In this document: positions 41,384-51,089 of the stretch, in pieces
Numbering within the stretch: the first letter of the stretch is position 1
Layout of the letters: each line of letters starts with the position of its first letter
From: Halomonas sp. H10-9-1
GTDB lineage: Bacteria; Pseudomonadota; Gammaproteobacteria; Pseudomonadales; Halomonadaceae
DNA: 64,000 bases
Assembly (NCBI RefSeq): GCF_040147005.1
Contig: NZ_JAMSHO010000001.1
Coordinates: forward strand, 1,736,001-1,800,000
Direction: 5' to 3'
Notes under the pieces: model-generated
What the model was told of the DNA's origin: nothing
What the model saw: only the letters and a program-made list of their open reading frames with translations
Databases searched by the model: none
Translations under genes and position numbers: made by a program

Positions 41384-42856
41384 ATGCAGATCTACAATAC
41401 GCTGAGCCGTCGCAAGGAAGCCTTCACGCCCATCGAGCCGGGCAAGGTGCGGATGTATGTCTGCGGCATGACGGTCTATGACTACTGCCACCTGGGGCAT
41501 GCCCGGGTGATGGTGGCCTTCGACGTCATTACCCGCTATCTGCGCCATCGGGGCTATGACGTCACCTATGTGCGCAATGTCACCGATATCGACGACAAGA
41601 TCCTGCGCCGGGCCGACGAGAACGGTGAGACGATCGCGTCGCTGACCGAGCGCATGATCGCGGCGATGCACGAGGACGAGGCGCGCCTTGGCGTGCTGTC
41701 CCCGGATCATGAGCCGCGGGCGACCCGGCATATCGATGACATCCTGGCCATGATCGAGGTTCTGATCGCCAAGGGATACGCCTACGCGGCCGATAATGGC
41801 GATGTCTACTACCGTGTGCGCCGCTTCGAGGGCTACGGCAAGCTCAACAACCGTGACCTCGACGAGATGCGTTCGGGAGCACGTGTGGAGGTGGACGAGC
41901 ACAAGGAGGACCCGCTCGACTTCGTGCTGTGGAAGGCCGCCAAGCCCGGCGAGGCGAGTTGGCCATCGCCCTGGGGCGAGGGGCGTCCCGGCTGGCATAT
42001 CGAGTGCTCGGCGATGTCGAAGTGCTGCCTGGGCGAGACCTTCGATATCCATGGCGGCGGGCCGGACCTGACCTTCCCGCACCACGAGAACGAGATCGCC
42101 CAGTCCGAAGCGGCCAACGGCAAGCCATTCGTGAATACCTGGATGCACGCCGGGGCGGTGCGGGTGAATCACGAGAAGATGTCCAAGTCGCTGGGCAACT
42201 TCTTCACCATTCGCGAGGTGCTCGAGCACCATGACCCCGAGGTGGTGCGCTACCTGCTGGTGGCGAGCCACTACCGCAGCGCGATCAACTATGCGCCGGA
42301 GTCCCTGGCCGAGGCCCGCAAGTCGCTGGAGCGTTTCTACAACTCACTCGAAGGGCTGTCACTCGAAGGGCTGTCACTCGAAGGGCTGGCTCTTGAAGAG
42401 CTGTCACTCGAAGGGCGGTCACTCGAAGGGCCTTCCCTTGCAGGCGTGGAGTCGGTAGGTGAGGTGGATAGCCGCTTCGACGCGCGCTTTACCGCCGCCA
42501 TGGATGATGACTTCAACACCCCCGAGGCGCTCTCGGTGCTCTTCGACCTGGCCCGCGAGCTGAACCGGGCGAGGAAGGAGGCGCCCGCGCAGGCCCCGGC
42601 CCTGGCCGCCGAACTCAGGCGCCTGGGGGGCATCCTCGGCCTGCTGCAGCAGGACCCGGCGACCTTCCTCAAGGCCGGTGCCGCTGAGCTGCCGCTCTCC
42701 GCGGCGGAGATCCAGGCCAAGATCGACGCGCGCGCCGCGGCCAAGCAGGCCAGGGACTTCGCCGCCGCCGACGGCATCCGCGACGAGCTGGCGGCGCTGG
42801 GCATCATCCTCAAGGATTCCCGGGAAGGCACCAGCTGGGTGTTCGAGAAGCCCTGA
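41384..42856 (+). CDS. cysS: Cysteinyl-tRNA synthetase with an in-frame minisatellite
   Basis: The 490-residue protein is CysRS: zinc Cys27 (YVCGMTVYD), HLGH (36-39), [32 protein letters not shown], and [11 protein letters not shown]. It is longer than E. coli CysS (461) mainly because seven 5-residue units of SLEGL type (about residues 321-355) lie between the catalytic and DALR domains, just before [18 protein letters not shown]. The insert is in frame at a linker, so the enzyme is probably active. It is co-transcribed with glnS and followed by a strong hairpin. Confidence 0.96.
   Translation: MQIYNTLSRRKEAFTPIEPGKVRMYVCGMTVYDYCHLGHARVMVAFDVITRYLRHRGYDVTYVRNVTDIDDKILRRADENGETIASLTERMIAAMHEDEARLGVLSPDHEPRATRHIDDILAMIEVLIAKGYAYAADNGDVYYRVRRFEGYGKLNNRDLDEMRSGARVEVDEHKEDPLDFVLWKAAKPGEASWPSPWGEGRPGWHIECSAMSKCCLGETFDIHGGGPDLTFPHHENEIAQSEAANGKPFVNTWMHAGAVRVNHEKMSKSLGNFFTIREVLEHHDPEVVRYLLVASHYRSAINYAPESLAEARKSLERFYNSLEGLSLEGLSLEGLALEELSLEGRSLEGPSLAGVESVGEVDSRFDARFTAAMDDDFNTPEALSVLFDLARELNRARKEAPAQAPALAAELRRLGGILGLLQQDPATFLKAGAAELPLSAAEIQAKIDARAAAKQARDFAAADGIRDELAALGIILKDSREGTSWVFEKP
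42344..42448 (+). repeat. 15-bp minisatellite inside cysS (seven units)
   Basis: Units TCACTCGAAGGGCTG at 42344, 42359 and 42374 are identical. Those at 42389, 42404, 42419 and 42434 are variants. The array keeps the cysS frame and encodes SLEGL repeats. Confidence 0.92.
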
Positions 42857-42895
42857 TCACTGCCGGTTTTCAAGACCGGTACATCCAAGCCTCAT

Positions 42896-42943
42896 GCCGA
42901 CGCCCGGCTCCCTGAAGCGACTCGCAGGGAGCCGGGCGTCGGC
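42896..42943 (+). terminator. Hairpin ending the glnS-cysS operon
   Basis: A perfect 19-bp stem (42896-42914 with 42925-42943; arm starts GCCGACGCCCGGCTCC) closes a 10-nt loop. Only a short T-rich stretch follows (AGTTTCTC), but the stem is unusually strong. Confidence 0.75.
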
Positions 42944-43025
42944 AGTTTCTCGCTATCGATTATGTGCATTTACCTGCGCAAGAAAGCAGGATTCCATGGA
43001 AAGTGTGCGTGATACTTCGCATAAT

Positions 43026-43044
43026 ATATGACGTGTTGTCATAT
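43026..43044. promoter_or_regulatory. Operator of the hipA-hipB-like pair
   Basis: ATATGAC-GTGTT-GTCATAT is a perfect 7-bp inverted repeat in an AT-rich patch ending 5 bp before the first start codon, a likely autoregulatory site. Confidence 0.6.
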
Positions 43045-43048
43045 TTGA

Positions 43049-44419
43049 GTGGAATGTTGCACATTGACTGCCTCGAAGCTTACCTTGCAAATCCATTTCG
43101 ACGAGGCCTGGCATGATGCTGCCCAGGTTTCACTGCCAGATCCGGAGCGCGGGAGCCATGGCGTTTCCAGGCTTCGCTATGCAACGGACTATGCCATCGA
43201 GTGGATGTTTCACGATGACATGCATGCCTGCAGCCTGTTGCTTCCGGTAGAGTTGATGCTGACGCATGAGGCACCGCGTTGGTTCGGCTTCCTGGAGGAC
43301 ATCATGCCGGCGGGAGCCAGTCGTCGCTTCTGGGTGGACTACCTCGGCATCCATCACCTTTCGACTGGGCGCCAGGATGCGGAGCTCCTGGCTCGTGGGA
43401 CCATTGCGCCGGTCGGCAACCTGCGTATCAAGGAGGCAGTGCCCGACGAGCGTCTAAGAGATAGCCTGGGAGAGCGGCGCTTCCCGGTGCAGAGCGTAGT
43501 GGAGCGGGATGTCGACTTTCTGGAGTACGCTCAGCAGATGGGGGCGGCCAGCGGCGGGGCGACCGGGGCCGGTGGCGAGGCACCTAAGCTGTTGCTCCGG
43601 CTCACTGCGGACGAGCAGGTCTGGATCGATACCTGGCAGGAAGATGCTCACCGCCCGGATCTGCCGATGCTGGTGAAGTTTCCCCGCGGAAGCCGCTCAG
43701 CCGACGACTGCGATATTCTGCGTGCCGAGTACCACTACTACCAGGAGCTGGCGTCACTGGGCATCGATACCATCGAGACGGGGGCCATGAGACTGATGGA
43801 AGGGGAGCGCTACCCCTCTCTCTGGCTGCCGCGCTTCGATATGCGCCACCAGAACGGTGTCTGGACTCGCTACGGCCTGGAATCCGTCTACTCCCTGCTG
43901 GGGGCGGCGCCCGGCACCTTTTTGCGCCATGGTGAGACGCTTCGCCGGTTGGTGGGCCTGCTGCAGGCGCAGTATCGTGTCCAAGAGCTTGGAGGACCCT
44001 TCGATGTACCGGCCTTTGTCATCGAGTGGGTGCGGCGCGATTTGCTCAACATCGCGTTCGGCAACTCCGACAACCATGGCCGCAATACCGCGCTGCTGAA
44101 GCGCCCTGACGGCATCTGGCTCTCACCAGTCTACGATTTCGCCCCGATGCGTGCTGACCCCGAAGGCGTCACGCGTACCACCCAGTGGGGGCCACCGCTC
44201 GAGGCTGGGGGCGAATACGACTGGTACGCCGTTGCGAAATCTCTGTCGGATCTCATGGAGCCCGAGCAGCTGATGGAGGCGCTCCGGCAGCTGGCGTGCG
44301 ATCTCGAGGGGCTCGATGAGCGTCTGGCCTTGCGCGGTGTTCCCTCGCGAATCCTGGATATGCCCACGGTAGGACTGCGCACGCTCAGTACGCGCTTCAA
44401 GCGCTGGGGGTTATTGTGA
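43049..44419 (+). CDS. HipA-like kinase, toxin-first pair
   Basis: The 456-residue protein has the HipA kinase motifs: MLVKFPRGSRSADDCDILRAEYHYYQELASLGI with the ATP Lys, LPRFDMR, the catalytic loop FGNSDNHGRNTALL and YDFAPM with the metal Asp. The N-terminal part is unlike the hipA at 23807 (only kinase motifs are shared), so it belongs to another HipA subgroup. The start is uncertain: GTG 43049 or TTG 43064. The antitoxin gene follows it (TGATG overlap), the reverse of classic hipBA. It is the next gene after glnS-cysS. Confidence 0.85.
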   Translation: MECCTLTASKLTLQIHFDEAWHDAAQVSLPDPERGSHGVSRLRYATDYAIEWMFHDDMHACSLLLPVELMLTHEAPRWFGFLEDIMPAGASRRFWVDYLGIHHLSTGRQDAELLARGTIAPVGNLRIKEAVPDERLRDSLGERRFPVQSVVERDVDFLEYAQQMGAASGGATGAGGEAPKLLLRLTADEQVWIDTWQEDAHRPDLPMLVKFPRGSRSADDCDILRAEYHYYQELASLGIDTIETGAMRLMEGERYPSLWLPRFDMRHQNGVWTRYGLESVYSLLGAAPGTFLRHGETLRRLVGLLQAQYRVQELGGPFDVPAFVIEWVRRDLLNIAFGNSDNHGRNTALLKRPDGIWLSPVYDFAPMRADPEGVTRTTQWGPPLEAGGEYDWYAVAKSLSDLMEPEQLMEALRQLACDLEGLDERLALRGVPSRILDMPTVGLRTLSTRFKRWGLL

Positions 44420-44721
44420 TGCCACGCCATGTCGATGACCGTGAAGCGGCGCTGGTGGAGTTGCTCCAGCGCTTCTATGCAAGCGAGCTGACCGATGGCC
44501 AGCTGTTGCGTGCCCTGCGCCGGGACGTGCTGGGACTTTCCCAGACCCGCTATGCAGACATCGTGGGTATCAGCCGGCGCACCCTGTCGGATCTTGAGGG
44601 AGACAAGGGCAATGTCACCCTGGAGGTGAAGAATCGTGTCTACCGGCCCTTGGGGCTGGAGGTCAGCCTGCTGCCGCGCAAGCGCAGCCTGTTGGCGCAG
44701 GCGTTGAACATCAGTGAGTAA
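44419..44721 (+). CDS. HipB-like Xre regulator downstream of hipA-like gene
   Basis: The 100-residue protein has an Xre helix-turn-helix (LLRALRRDVLGLSQTRYADIVGISRRTLSDLEGDKGNVTLEVKNRVYRPLGLEVSLLPRKR). ATG 44419 overlaps the HipA stop by one base. The C-terminal segment LGLEVSLLPRK resembles HipB antitoxins. It should repress the pair through the palindrome at 43026 and neutralise the kinase. Confidence 0.82.
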   Translation: MPRHVDDREAALVELLQRFYASELTDGQLLRALRRDVLGLSQTRYADIVGISRRTLSDLEGDKGNVTLEVKNRVYRPLGLEVSLLPRKRSLLAQALNISE

Positions 44722-44830
44722 GTCAATTGGGAGCCCGCTTGGATTACACCCCCTTTCGCTATGTCACTGCCGAGAAGGCCGAGCTCTAATCGAGACCCGT
44801 GCTGAACGATCTGCGGCTGCCGCCGGAACG

Positions 44831-45808
44831 TCAGTTGTCGGGATAGGGCGGCAGCGGTATCTGCCTTGGCCAGTCGTCGGCGACCAGGAAGAGTCGCCGC
44901 CAGCCCGTGTCGGGGTGCCAGAGGGCGATCTGCACCGGGGCGGCCGGGACCCGGAAGTGTTCGCTGAGCTGGGACTCCAGGTCGTGCAGCGGTGGCAGGC
45001 GCTCGGGCCGGGGCAGGGCGAGCCAGTGGGGCTTGTGTAGCCATGCGCCATGGGTATCGCGGGGTAGGGTTTCGTGGAAGCGCGACCAGTCCGGCCAGCA
45101 GAGCCAGCGGCCGCGCAGGTGGTCGGGGCTCGCCTCACGGGGCGGTGGCAGGGGGCGGTGCCAGGGGGCGAAGAGCACGCCGGGCATGGCCACCCGGGGT
45201 TCCAGGCTCGCCAGCTCGTCGCGCCCATGGTGGTGCCAACCCAGCTTGGCCCTAATGGCGTCGCGTGTCTCCGGCAAGTCGGTCAGTCGTAGCTGGTGGC
45301 GGTGCAGGTGCTCGCGCTTGCCGGCCAGGCTGTCGGCGCCGCCGGGGCCTATCCAGCGCGCCTGGCTGTCGGGCTCCCCGGGTCCCTCGCAAAGCCCCAG
45401 ATAGAACTTGATGGCGACCTCGAGGTGGGTGATCGAGGCCTCGCCATGGCGACGGTAGAGCAGGTCCAGCTCGCCGAGCGTCAGCTTGCCACTCATGATG
45501 CGCAGGTTATGGGCGAGCAGCTCGGTGCCCGGCGCCCAGGCCAGCAGGAACTGCCAGAGCCGCTCGTGGTAGAGCCCCATGCGGCCATTGAGCGTATTGC
45601 CGACACACCGCTCCAGCGGCTGGGGCCAGGCTTCGAGGGTATCCAGCCAGCGGGCGGTGCGGTCGTCATCTTCCAGGCCCAGTGTCGCCCGGCTCGGGCG
45701 GCCCGGCCAGGGCATCTGGATCAGGTCGGGGGCCAGCAGCAGCCACGCCAGGTCCCGGACCAGCGGATGGTGGCAGCGATCCAGCAGGGGCAGGGCATCG
45801 GTGGACAT
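44831..45808 (-). CDS. DUF1853 family protein
   Basis: The 325-residue protein matches the DUF1853 pattern: N-terminal HPLVRDLAWLLLAPDLI, LGRMGLYHERLWQFLL-like segment (NGRMGLYHERLWQFLLAWAPGTELLAHNLRI), the EVAIKFYLGL block (HLEVAIKFYLG with a PD-(D/E)XK-like E-x-K) and HLHRHQLRLT. The function is unknown; the E-x-K in a beta-rich core hints at a nuclease fold. It diverges from the osmoprotectant transporter genes. Start ATG 45808 fits the family. Confidence 0.8.
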   Translation of the reverse strand: MSTDALPLLDRCHHPLVRDLAWLLLAPDLIQMPWPGRPSRATLGLEDDDRTARWLDTLEAWPQPLERCVGNTLNGRMGLYHERLWQFLLAWAPGTELLAHNLRIMSGKLTLGELDLLYRRHGEASITHLEVAIKFYLGLCEGPGEPDSQARWIGPGGADSLAGKREHLHRHQLRLTDLPETRDAIRAKLGWHHHGRDELASLEPRVAMPGVLFAPWHRPLPPPREASPDHLRGRWLCWPDWSRFHETLPRDTHGAWLHKPHWLALPRPERLPPLHDLESQLSEHFRVPAAPVQIALWHPDTGWRRLFLVADDWPRQIPLPPYPDN

Positions 45809-45902
45809 GCAAGCATCCTGTGCGTTGGTGGTGGCGCTGCAGGTAATCCCTTGTTTCCTTATACTCAGACTACATTCATGACCTGTCAGGTGGTAATCCG
45901 CC

Positions 45903-46814
45903 ATGCGACGTCCCCTGCTTTGCCTCACCACTCTCGCCGCCGCCGTTGGACTTGGCGCCACGCCTCTGCATGCCCAGGAGCCGGTCACGGTCTCTTCCAA
46001 GATCGATACCGAGGGCTCGGTGCTGGGCGAGCTGATCATACAGCGCCTCGAGGCCGGCGGCGTCGAGGTGGAGGAGCGTCTGCAGCTGGGTGCCACCAGC
46101 ATCGTGCGCGAGGCACTGCTGGCCGGCGAGATCGACCTCTACCCGGAGTACACCGGCAACGGCGCCTTCTTCTTCGACATGACCGACAGCGATGTCTGGC
46201 ACGACCCCCAGGCCGCCTATGAGACGGTCCGCGAGCGGGACGTCGAGAATGGCCTGACCTGGCTGACGCCGGCCTCGGCCAACAACACCTGGGCGATCAG
46301 CCTGCGCGGCGAGCTGGCCCGCGAGCATGGGCTGGCGACCCTGGAGGACCTGGCGGCCTTCCTGGCCGAGGGCGGAGCGCTCAAGCTCGCCGCCAGTGCC
46401 GAGTTCGTCGAATCCGAGCAGGCGCTGCCGGCCTTCCAGCAGGCCTACGGCTTTACGCTGGGCGACGACCAACTGCTGGTGCTTTCCGGAGGCAATACCG
46501 CGTCCACCATGCGCGCTGCCGCCCAGCAGACCAGCGGCGTGAATGCCGCCATGACCTATGGCACCGACGGTGGCCTCAAGGCGCTGGATCTGATGGTGCT
46601 GGAGGACACCCTGGGCGTGCAGCCGGTCTACCAGCCGGCGCCGGTGGTGCGTGACGAGGTGCTGGAGGCCTGGCCGGAGATCGAGGGCCTGCTGGCGCCG
46701 CTCTTTGCGGCCCTGGATCTCGATACCCTGCAGCGGCTCAACGGTGACGTGGCGGTGAACGGTCGCGCCCCGGCCGACGTGGCCGCCGACTTCCTCGCCA
46801 GCCTGGAGGAGTGA
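45903..46814 (+). CDS. Osmoprotectant ABC transporter, substrate-binding protein (YehZ/OsmF-like)
   Basis: The 303-residue protein has a signal peptide (about 1-24, ATPLHAQ) and the OpuAC-type pattern: SSKIDTEGSVLGELIIQRLEAGGVEVEERLQLGATSIVREALLAGEIDLYPEYTGNG, then NNTWAISLRGELA and GGNTASTMRAAAQQTSGVNAAMTYGTDG. It captures glycine betaine or related compounds in the periplasm. It leads a four-gene operon with two permeases and an ATPase. Confidence 0.88.
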   Translation: MRRPLLCLTTLAAAVGLGATPLHAQEPVTVSSKIDTEGSVLGELIIQRLEAGGVEVEERLQLGATSIVREALLAGEIDLYPEYTGNGAFFFDMTDSDVWHDPQAAYETVRERDVENGLTWLTPASANNTWAISLRGELAREHGLATLEDLAAFLAEGGALKLAASAEFVESEQALPAFQQAYGFTLGDDQLLVLSGGNTASTMRAAAQQTSGVNAAMTYGTDGGLKALDLMVLEDTLGVQPVYQPAPVVRDEVLEAWPEIEGLLAPLFAALDLDTLQRLNGDVAVNGRAPADVAADFLASLEE

Positions 46815-46818
46815 GCGG

Positions 46819-48000
46819 GTGCCGCGCAGGCACGCGCCCATCAACCGGGTGGTGCCGGCGCTGGCGCTGGTCGCACTGGCGACCTGGCTCGCGCTGCCGC
46901 TGGGGAGTGTCGCCCCCAACCGCATCGTGCCCGGTACCGCCTACACCCTCGTCGCGGCCATCGGCTGGCCGCTGGCGCTGGCGAGCTGCCTGCCGCTGCT
47001 CGGCCTGCTGGCGCTGGCCTGGCGGCCTGGCAGGCTCGGCTATCGTCTGGCGCTTGGCCTAACCCTGTTGCTGCTGCTGGCGCTGCCGGGCTGGCTGGCG
47101 TTGATGGCGCAGCAGCGCCTCGACCCTGAGCTGCCCCAGGCGCGGCTGGGCATCGGGGCGGCCTGGTGGCTTGCGCTGTTCTGGCTCTGCCTGCTGCTGG
47201 TCGAGCTGCGGTCTCGCCTGGCGCTTGCCGGGTGGCGGCTGGCGCTGCTGATGTTGCCGGTCGTGGGGGGCTGGTGGCTGATGGCCGGCTGGCTCAAGCC
47301 CCTGGCCCTCTGGCAGGAGCTGGCGGGCCGCCGCGATGCCTTCCTCGAGGCGCTGGTCGACCACCTGCTGCTGGTGGGCGGCGCGGTGGGGACGAGCCTG
47401 GTGGTGGGGGCCGGGATTGCCCTGGCCATGCGCCAGAACCCTCGCGTCGAGCGTCTCGGCTTCGCGCTCCTCAATTTCCTGCAGACCATTCCCAGCCTGG
47501 CGCTGTTCGGCCTGATGCTGGCGCCCCTGGCCTGGCTCGCCTCTCGGTTCGAGTGGCTCGCCGCGCTGGGGGTGAGCGGCATCGGTTGGGCGCCGGCCTT
47601 CCTGGCGCTGCTTGGCTACAGCCTGCTGCCCATGGTGCGCAACACCTTCGTGGCGCTCTCCGCGGTGGACCCCGGCGTGCTGGAGGCGGCACGCGGCATG
47701 GGCATGAGCCGTGGCCAGGTGTTTCGCCAGGTGCGCCTGCCGCTGGCCCTGCCGGTGGTGCTCGAGGGGGTGCGCATCACCACGGTCCAGGCGATCGGCT
47801 TGACCGCCGTGGCGGCATTGATCGGCGCCGGGGGGCTGGGCACCTTCATCTTCCAGGGGTTGGGGCAGGCGGCCATGGACCTGGTGCTGCTCGGCGCCCT
47901 GCCGATACTCGCCATGGCACTGGCCGCCGATGCCCTGCTGGGCGCGCTCGGCCGGCGCCTCGACCCGCGTACCGACCTGGCCCCGGGAGCCACCCCATGA
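46819..48000 (+). CDS. Osmoprotectant ABC transporter permease (YehY-like)
   Basis: The 393-residue membrane protein has an N-terminal set of about four TM helices (LVALATWLALPLG, LVAAIGWPLALASCLPLLGLLALA, LALGLTLLLLLALPGWLALM, WWLALFWLCLLLVEL) not present in simple OpuB permeases, then the transport core with the EAA loop EAARGMGMSRGQVFRQVRLPLALPVVLEGVR. That is the YehY layout. It starts at GTG 46819, 4 nt after the binding protein. Its stop overlaps the ATPase ATG (ATGA). Confidence 0.88.
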   Translation: MPRRHAPINRVVPALALVALATWLALPLGSVAPNRIVPGTAYTLVAAIGWPLALASCLPLLGLLALAWRPGRLGYRLALGLTLLLLLALPGWLALMAQQRLDPELPQARLGIGAAWWLALFWLCLLLVELRSRLALAGWRLALLMLPVVGGWWLMAGWLKPLALWQELAGRRDAFLEALVDHLLLVGGAVGTSLVVGAGIALAMRQNPRVERLGFALLNFLQTIPSLALFGLMLAPLAWLASRFEWLAALGVSGIGWAPAFLALLGYSLLPMVRNTFVALSAVDPGVLEAARGMGMSRGQVFRQVRLPLALPVVLEGVRITTVQAIGLTAVAALIGAGGLGTFIFQGLGQAAMDLVLLGALPILAMALAADALLGALGRRLDPRTDLAPGATP

Positions 48001-48971
48001 TCGAGCTCAAGAGCGTCACCAAGCGTTTCGGTGGCGAGACGGCGGTGGATGCCATCTCGTTGACGATCAAGCGGGGCGAGCTGTGTGCCCTGGTGGGCAC
48101 CTCGGGCTGCGGCAAGTCCACGACCCTGCGCATGATCAACCGCCTGATCGAACATGATGGCGGCGAGATCCATATCGATGGGCGCCCGATTCGCGAGTTC
48201 GACGGGCGGATCCTGCGCCGGCGGATCGGCTACGCCATCCAGAGTACCGGGCTCTTTCCCCACTGGAGCGTGGCCCGCAACATCGGCCTGGTGCCGCGGC
48301 TGCTCAAGTGGCCGGCGGCCCGGGTCAACGAGCGCGTCGAGGAGCTGATGGCGCTGCTCGGGCTGCCGGTCGAGCAGTTCGCCGACAAGTACCCCTCTCA
48401 GCTGTCGGGTGGCCAGGCCCAGCGCGTCGGGGTGGCCAGGGCGCTGGCGGCGGATCCCGATATCCTGTTGATGGATGAGCCCTTCGGTGCCCTGGACCCG
48501 ATTACCCGCGAGGGACTACAGGCCGAGCTGCGCGACCTGCAGTCACGCCTGCAGAAGACCATCGTCTTCGTGACCCACGATATGGATGAGGCCCTGGCGC
48601 TGGCGGACCACCTGGTGGTGATGAATGCCGGGCGCATCGTCCAGCAGGGCAGGCCGCTCGAGCTGTTGCGGGCGCCGGCCGATGACTTCGTGGCGTCGCT
48701 GCTGGGGGGCGACGATCGCGGCCTCAAGGAGGCCGCCATTACCCGGGTCGCCGAGCGCATGCGAGCGCTCTCGCCGCGCCTGCTGCCCCAGGCCCGGGTG
48801 CATCGCGACGCCACCCTGCGCCAGGCCCTGGCGGTGATGTTTCGCGAGCATGCCGACAGGCTGGCGGTGGTCGACGACGAGGCGCTGCCGGTCGGCGAGA
48901 TCTCGCTGCGGCGCATCGTCGGTGCCGGCCGCGCAGATCGGCCTGAGGACGAGGGAGGCAGTGATTCGTGA
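47997..48971 (+). CDS. Osmoprotectant ABC transporter ATPase (YehX-like)
   Basis: The 324-residue protein has Walker A VGTSGCGKSTT, the Q-loop YAIQSTGLFPHWSVARNIG, signature LSGGQAQRVGVARALA, Walker B ILLMDEPFGALDP and the H-loop VFVTHDMDEA. A CBS-like remnant follows (LRQALAVMFREHADRLAVVDDEALPVGEISL), which may sense ionic strength as in OpuA. It overlaps both permease genes by 4 nt. Confidence 0.92.
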   Translation: MIELKSVTKRFGGETAVDAISLTIKRGELCALVGTSGCGKSTTLRMINRLIEHDGGEIHIDGRPIREFDGRILRRRIGYAIQSTGLFPHWSVARNIGLVPRLLKWPAARVNERVEELMALLGLPVEQFADKYPSQLSGGQAQRVGVARALAADPDILLMDEPFGALDPITREGLQAELRDLQSRLQKTIVFVTHDMDEALALADHLVVMNAGRIVQQGRPLELLRAPADDFVASLLGGDDRGLKEAAITRVAERMRALSPRLLPQARVHRDATLRQALAVMFREHADRLAVVDDEALPVGEISLRRIVGAGRADRPEDEGGSDS

Positions 48972-49696
48972 ACAGGTCCCTGGTGAGGCGCTGGTCGGCG
49001 CCGCTGGTATGGCTCGCCGTGCTGCTGGTCCTGGCGCTGGGGGGCGAGTGGCTCGAGCCGCTGCTGCGCTGGAGCGAGCCCGAGGCGCGTCGGGTGCTCT
49101 ACCCCCAGGCCGATCTGCTGACCCTGCTGGCGCGCCATGTCCAGGTGGTGGCCATCGCCTCCGGCCTGGCGGTGGTGATCGGCGTCGGTGCGGCGATCCT
49201 GGTCACGCGGCCGGGCGGCCGTGATTTTCTGCCGCTGGTGGCGCAGTTTGCCGCCATGGGGCAGACCTTCCCACCGGTGGCGGTGCTGGCCCTGGCGGTG
49301 CCGGTGCTGGGCTTCGGCACCTGGCCGATCATCGTGGCGCTGCTGCTCTACGGGCTGCTGCCCATCGTGCGTAATACGCTGGCCGGACTCGAGGGGCTCG
49401 ACCCCGCGGTGCAGGAGGCCGCCCGTGGCATGGGCATGGGCGGCGGCCAGCGGCTATGGCAGGTGGAGCTGCCCCTGGCGGCACCGATCATCCTCGCCGG
49501 CATCCGCACCTCGGTCACCGTGAACATCGCCACGGCGGCGCTGGGGGCCACCGTGGGGGCGAGCAACCTCGGCGCGCCCATTATCGCCGGCATTGTCAAC
49601 GGTAACACCGCCTATATTCTCCAGGGAGCTGTCCTGATCGGACTGTTGGCGCTGGCGGTGGACAGCTTCTTTGCACGACTTTTGCTCGCAAGGTAG
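48968..49696 (+). CDS. Osmoprotectant ABC transporter permease (YehW-like)
   Basis: The 242-residue permease has an N-terminal TM helix, then the core with the EAA loop EAARGMGMGGGQRLWQVELPLAAPIILAGIRTSVTVNIATAALGATVGASNLGAPI. The GTG start at 48968 overlaps the ATPase stop. The operon order (binding protein, large permease, ATPase, small permease) is the reverse of E. coli yehWXYZ but complete. Confidence 0.9.
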   Translation: MNRSLVRRWSAPLVWLAVLLVLALGGEWLEPLLRWSEPEARRVLYPQADLLTLLARHVQVVAIASGLAVVIGVGAAILVTRPGGRDFLPLVAQFAAMGQTFPPVAVLALAVPVLGFGTWPIIVALLLYGLLPIVRNTLAGLEGLDPAVQEAARGMGMGGGQRLWQVELPLAAPIILAGIRTSVTVNIATAALGATVGASNLGAPIIAGIVNGNTAYILQGAVLIGLLALAVDSFFARLLLAR

Positions 49697-49756
49697 CAAG
49701 ATCATCTGTCACTATCGACGAAAGAAGGAGTCCTTTCGGCTGTCGATATCCGTCAG

Positions 49757-49770
49757 TTTACGTTAACGTC
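49757..49770. promoter_or_regulatory. Candidate LiuR-like operator upstream of the bkd operon
   Basis: The site TTTACGTTAACGTC contains the perfect palindrome ACGTTAACGT (49760-49769), 95 bp before the E1-alpha ATG. The shape resembles the ACGT-spaced sites I recall for LiuR-type MerR regulators of branched-chain amino acid breakdown. That regulator is not in the window. Confidence 0.4.
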
Positions 49771-49864
49771 GCCTGGGGCTGGGTTGACCCCTCGGGAGCG
49801 ATCCTCCTGGCAAGGGACGTGACAAGCGACAACACTGCCCTCAAAAGGGGTAGAGGATGCCAAG

Positions 49865-51088
49865 ATGACAACGACACAAGATATCCATTCGCCGCAGTTC
49901 TTAAGCGGCGATGAGTTCTCCATTCCCACCTTCCGCCTGCTCCAGCAGGACGGCACCCTCTTCGAGGGCGCCGAGGCGCCCGAGCTCGAGCGTGACCAGG
50001 CGTTGAAGATCTATCACACCATGGTGGCCACCCGGGTGCTCGACGAGCGCATGATGGCGGCCCAGCGCCAGGGGCGGCTCTCCTTCTACATGCAGTGCAC
50101 CGGCGAGGAGGCCGCCGTGGTGGGGGCGGCGGCGGCGCTCGACGATGCCGACATGATCATGGCCCAGTACCGCGAGCAGGGAGCCCTGGTCTACCGTGGT
50201 TTCAGCTACGACGAGTTCATGAACCAGCTGTTCGGCAACGAGCTCGACTACGGCAAGGGTCGCCAGATGCCGATCCACTACGGCTCGCGCAAGCTGCACT
50301 ACATGACCATCTCCTCGCCGCTGGCCACCCAGATCCCCCAGGCCGCCGGCTACGCCTATGGCCAGAAGCTCGCCGGCGAGGGCTATTGCACGCTGTGCTT
50401 CTTCGGCGAGGGCGCCGCCTCCGAGGGCGACTTCCACGCCGCCCTGAACATGGCGGCGGTGCATGAGGTCCCGGTGATCTTCTTCTGCCGTAACAACGGC
50501 TATGCGATCTCTACCCCCTCCATCGAGCAGTTCGCCGCCGATGGCGTGGCGCCGCGTGCCTTCGGCTACCGCATGCACGTGATCCGCGTCGATGGCAACG
50601 ACATCCTGGCGGTGCTGTCGGCGACCCGCGAGGCGCGGCGCATCGCCGTGGAGCACAACAAGCCGGTGCTGATCGAGGCGATGAGCTACCGCCTGGCGGC
50701 CCACTCCTCCTCGGACGACCCCTCGGGCTACCGCTCGAAGAAGGAGGAAGAGGCCTGGCGCGAGAAGGATCCCATTCTGCGCATGCAGCACTGGCTGATT
50801 GCGCAGGGCTGGTGGAACGATGACGAGGAGAAGGCGCTGCAGGAGGCGCTCCGTCGCGAGGTGCTCGAGACCATGAAGCGCGCCGAAAAGCGTCCGCCGC
50901 CCCCACTGGATAGCCTGGTCAGCGATGTCTATGCCGACGTCACCCCGGCGTTGCAGCGCCAGCTCGACCGCCTCAAGACCCATATCCGCCAGTATCCCGA
51001 GAGCTACCCGAAGGGGGCGCGCTCCCTGGACCCGGACGTGAAGGTCCGCGATGACGCCAGCAACCCAGACGTCCAAGGAGGGGAGTGA
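49865..51088 (+). CDS. bkdA1: Branched-chain 2-oxoacid dehydrogenase E1, alpha subunit
   Basis: The 407-residue protein has the ThDP-binding E1-alpha pattern: [34 protein letters not shown], the GDG-like [37 protein letters not shown], and the phosphorylation-loop region [23 protein letters not shown], where eukaryotic BCKDH is regulated. Length and the N-terminal extension fit BkdA1 of pseudomonads better than pyruvate dehydrogenase. It oxidatively decarboxylates the oxoacids of Val, Leu and Ile with E1-beta. First gene of a four-gene operon. Confidence 0.9.
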   Translation: MTTTQDIHSPQFLSGDEFSIPTFRLLQQDGTLFEGAEAPELERDQALKIYHTMVATRVLDERMMAAQRQGRLSFYMQCTGEEAAVVGAAAALDDADMIMAQYREQGALVYRGFSYDEFMNQLFGNELDYGKGRQMPIHYGSRKLHYMTISSPLATQIPQAAGYAYGQKLAGEGYCTLCFFGEGAASEGDFHAALNMAAVHEVPVIFFCRNNGYAISTPSIEQFAADGVAPRAFGYRMHVIRVDGNDILAVLSATREARRIAVEHNKPVLIEAMSYRLAAHSSSDDPSGYRSKKEEEAWREKDPILRMQHWLIAQGWWNDDEEKALQEALRREVLETMKRAEKRPPPPLDSLVSDVYADVTPALQRQLDRLKTHIRQYPESYPKGARSLDPDVKVRDDASNPDVQGGE

Positions 51089-51089
51089 G

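Noticed and set aside
45296..46222. A plus-strand frame that runs antisense through the DUF1853 gene into the transporter leader
   Set aside because: The minus-strand DUF1853 protein and the OsmF-type signal peptide on the other frame explain the region.
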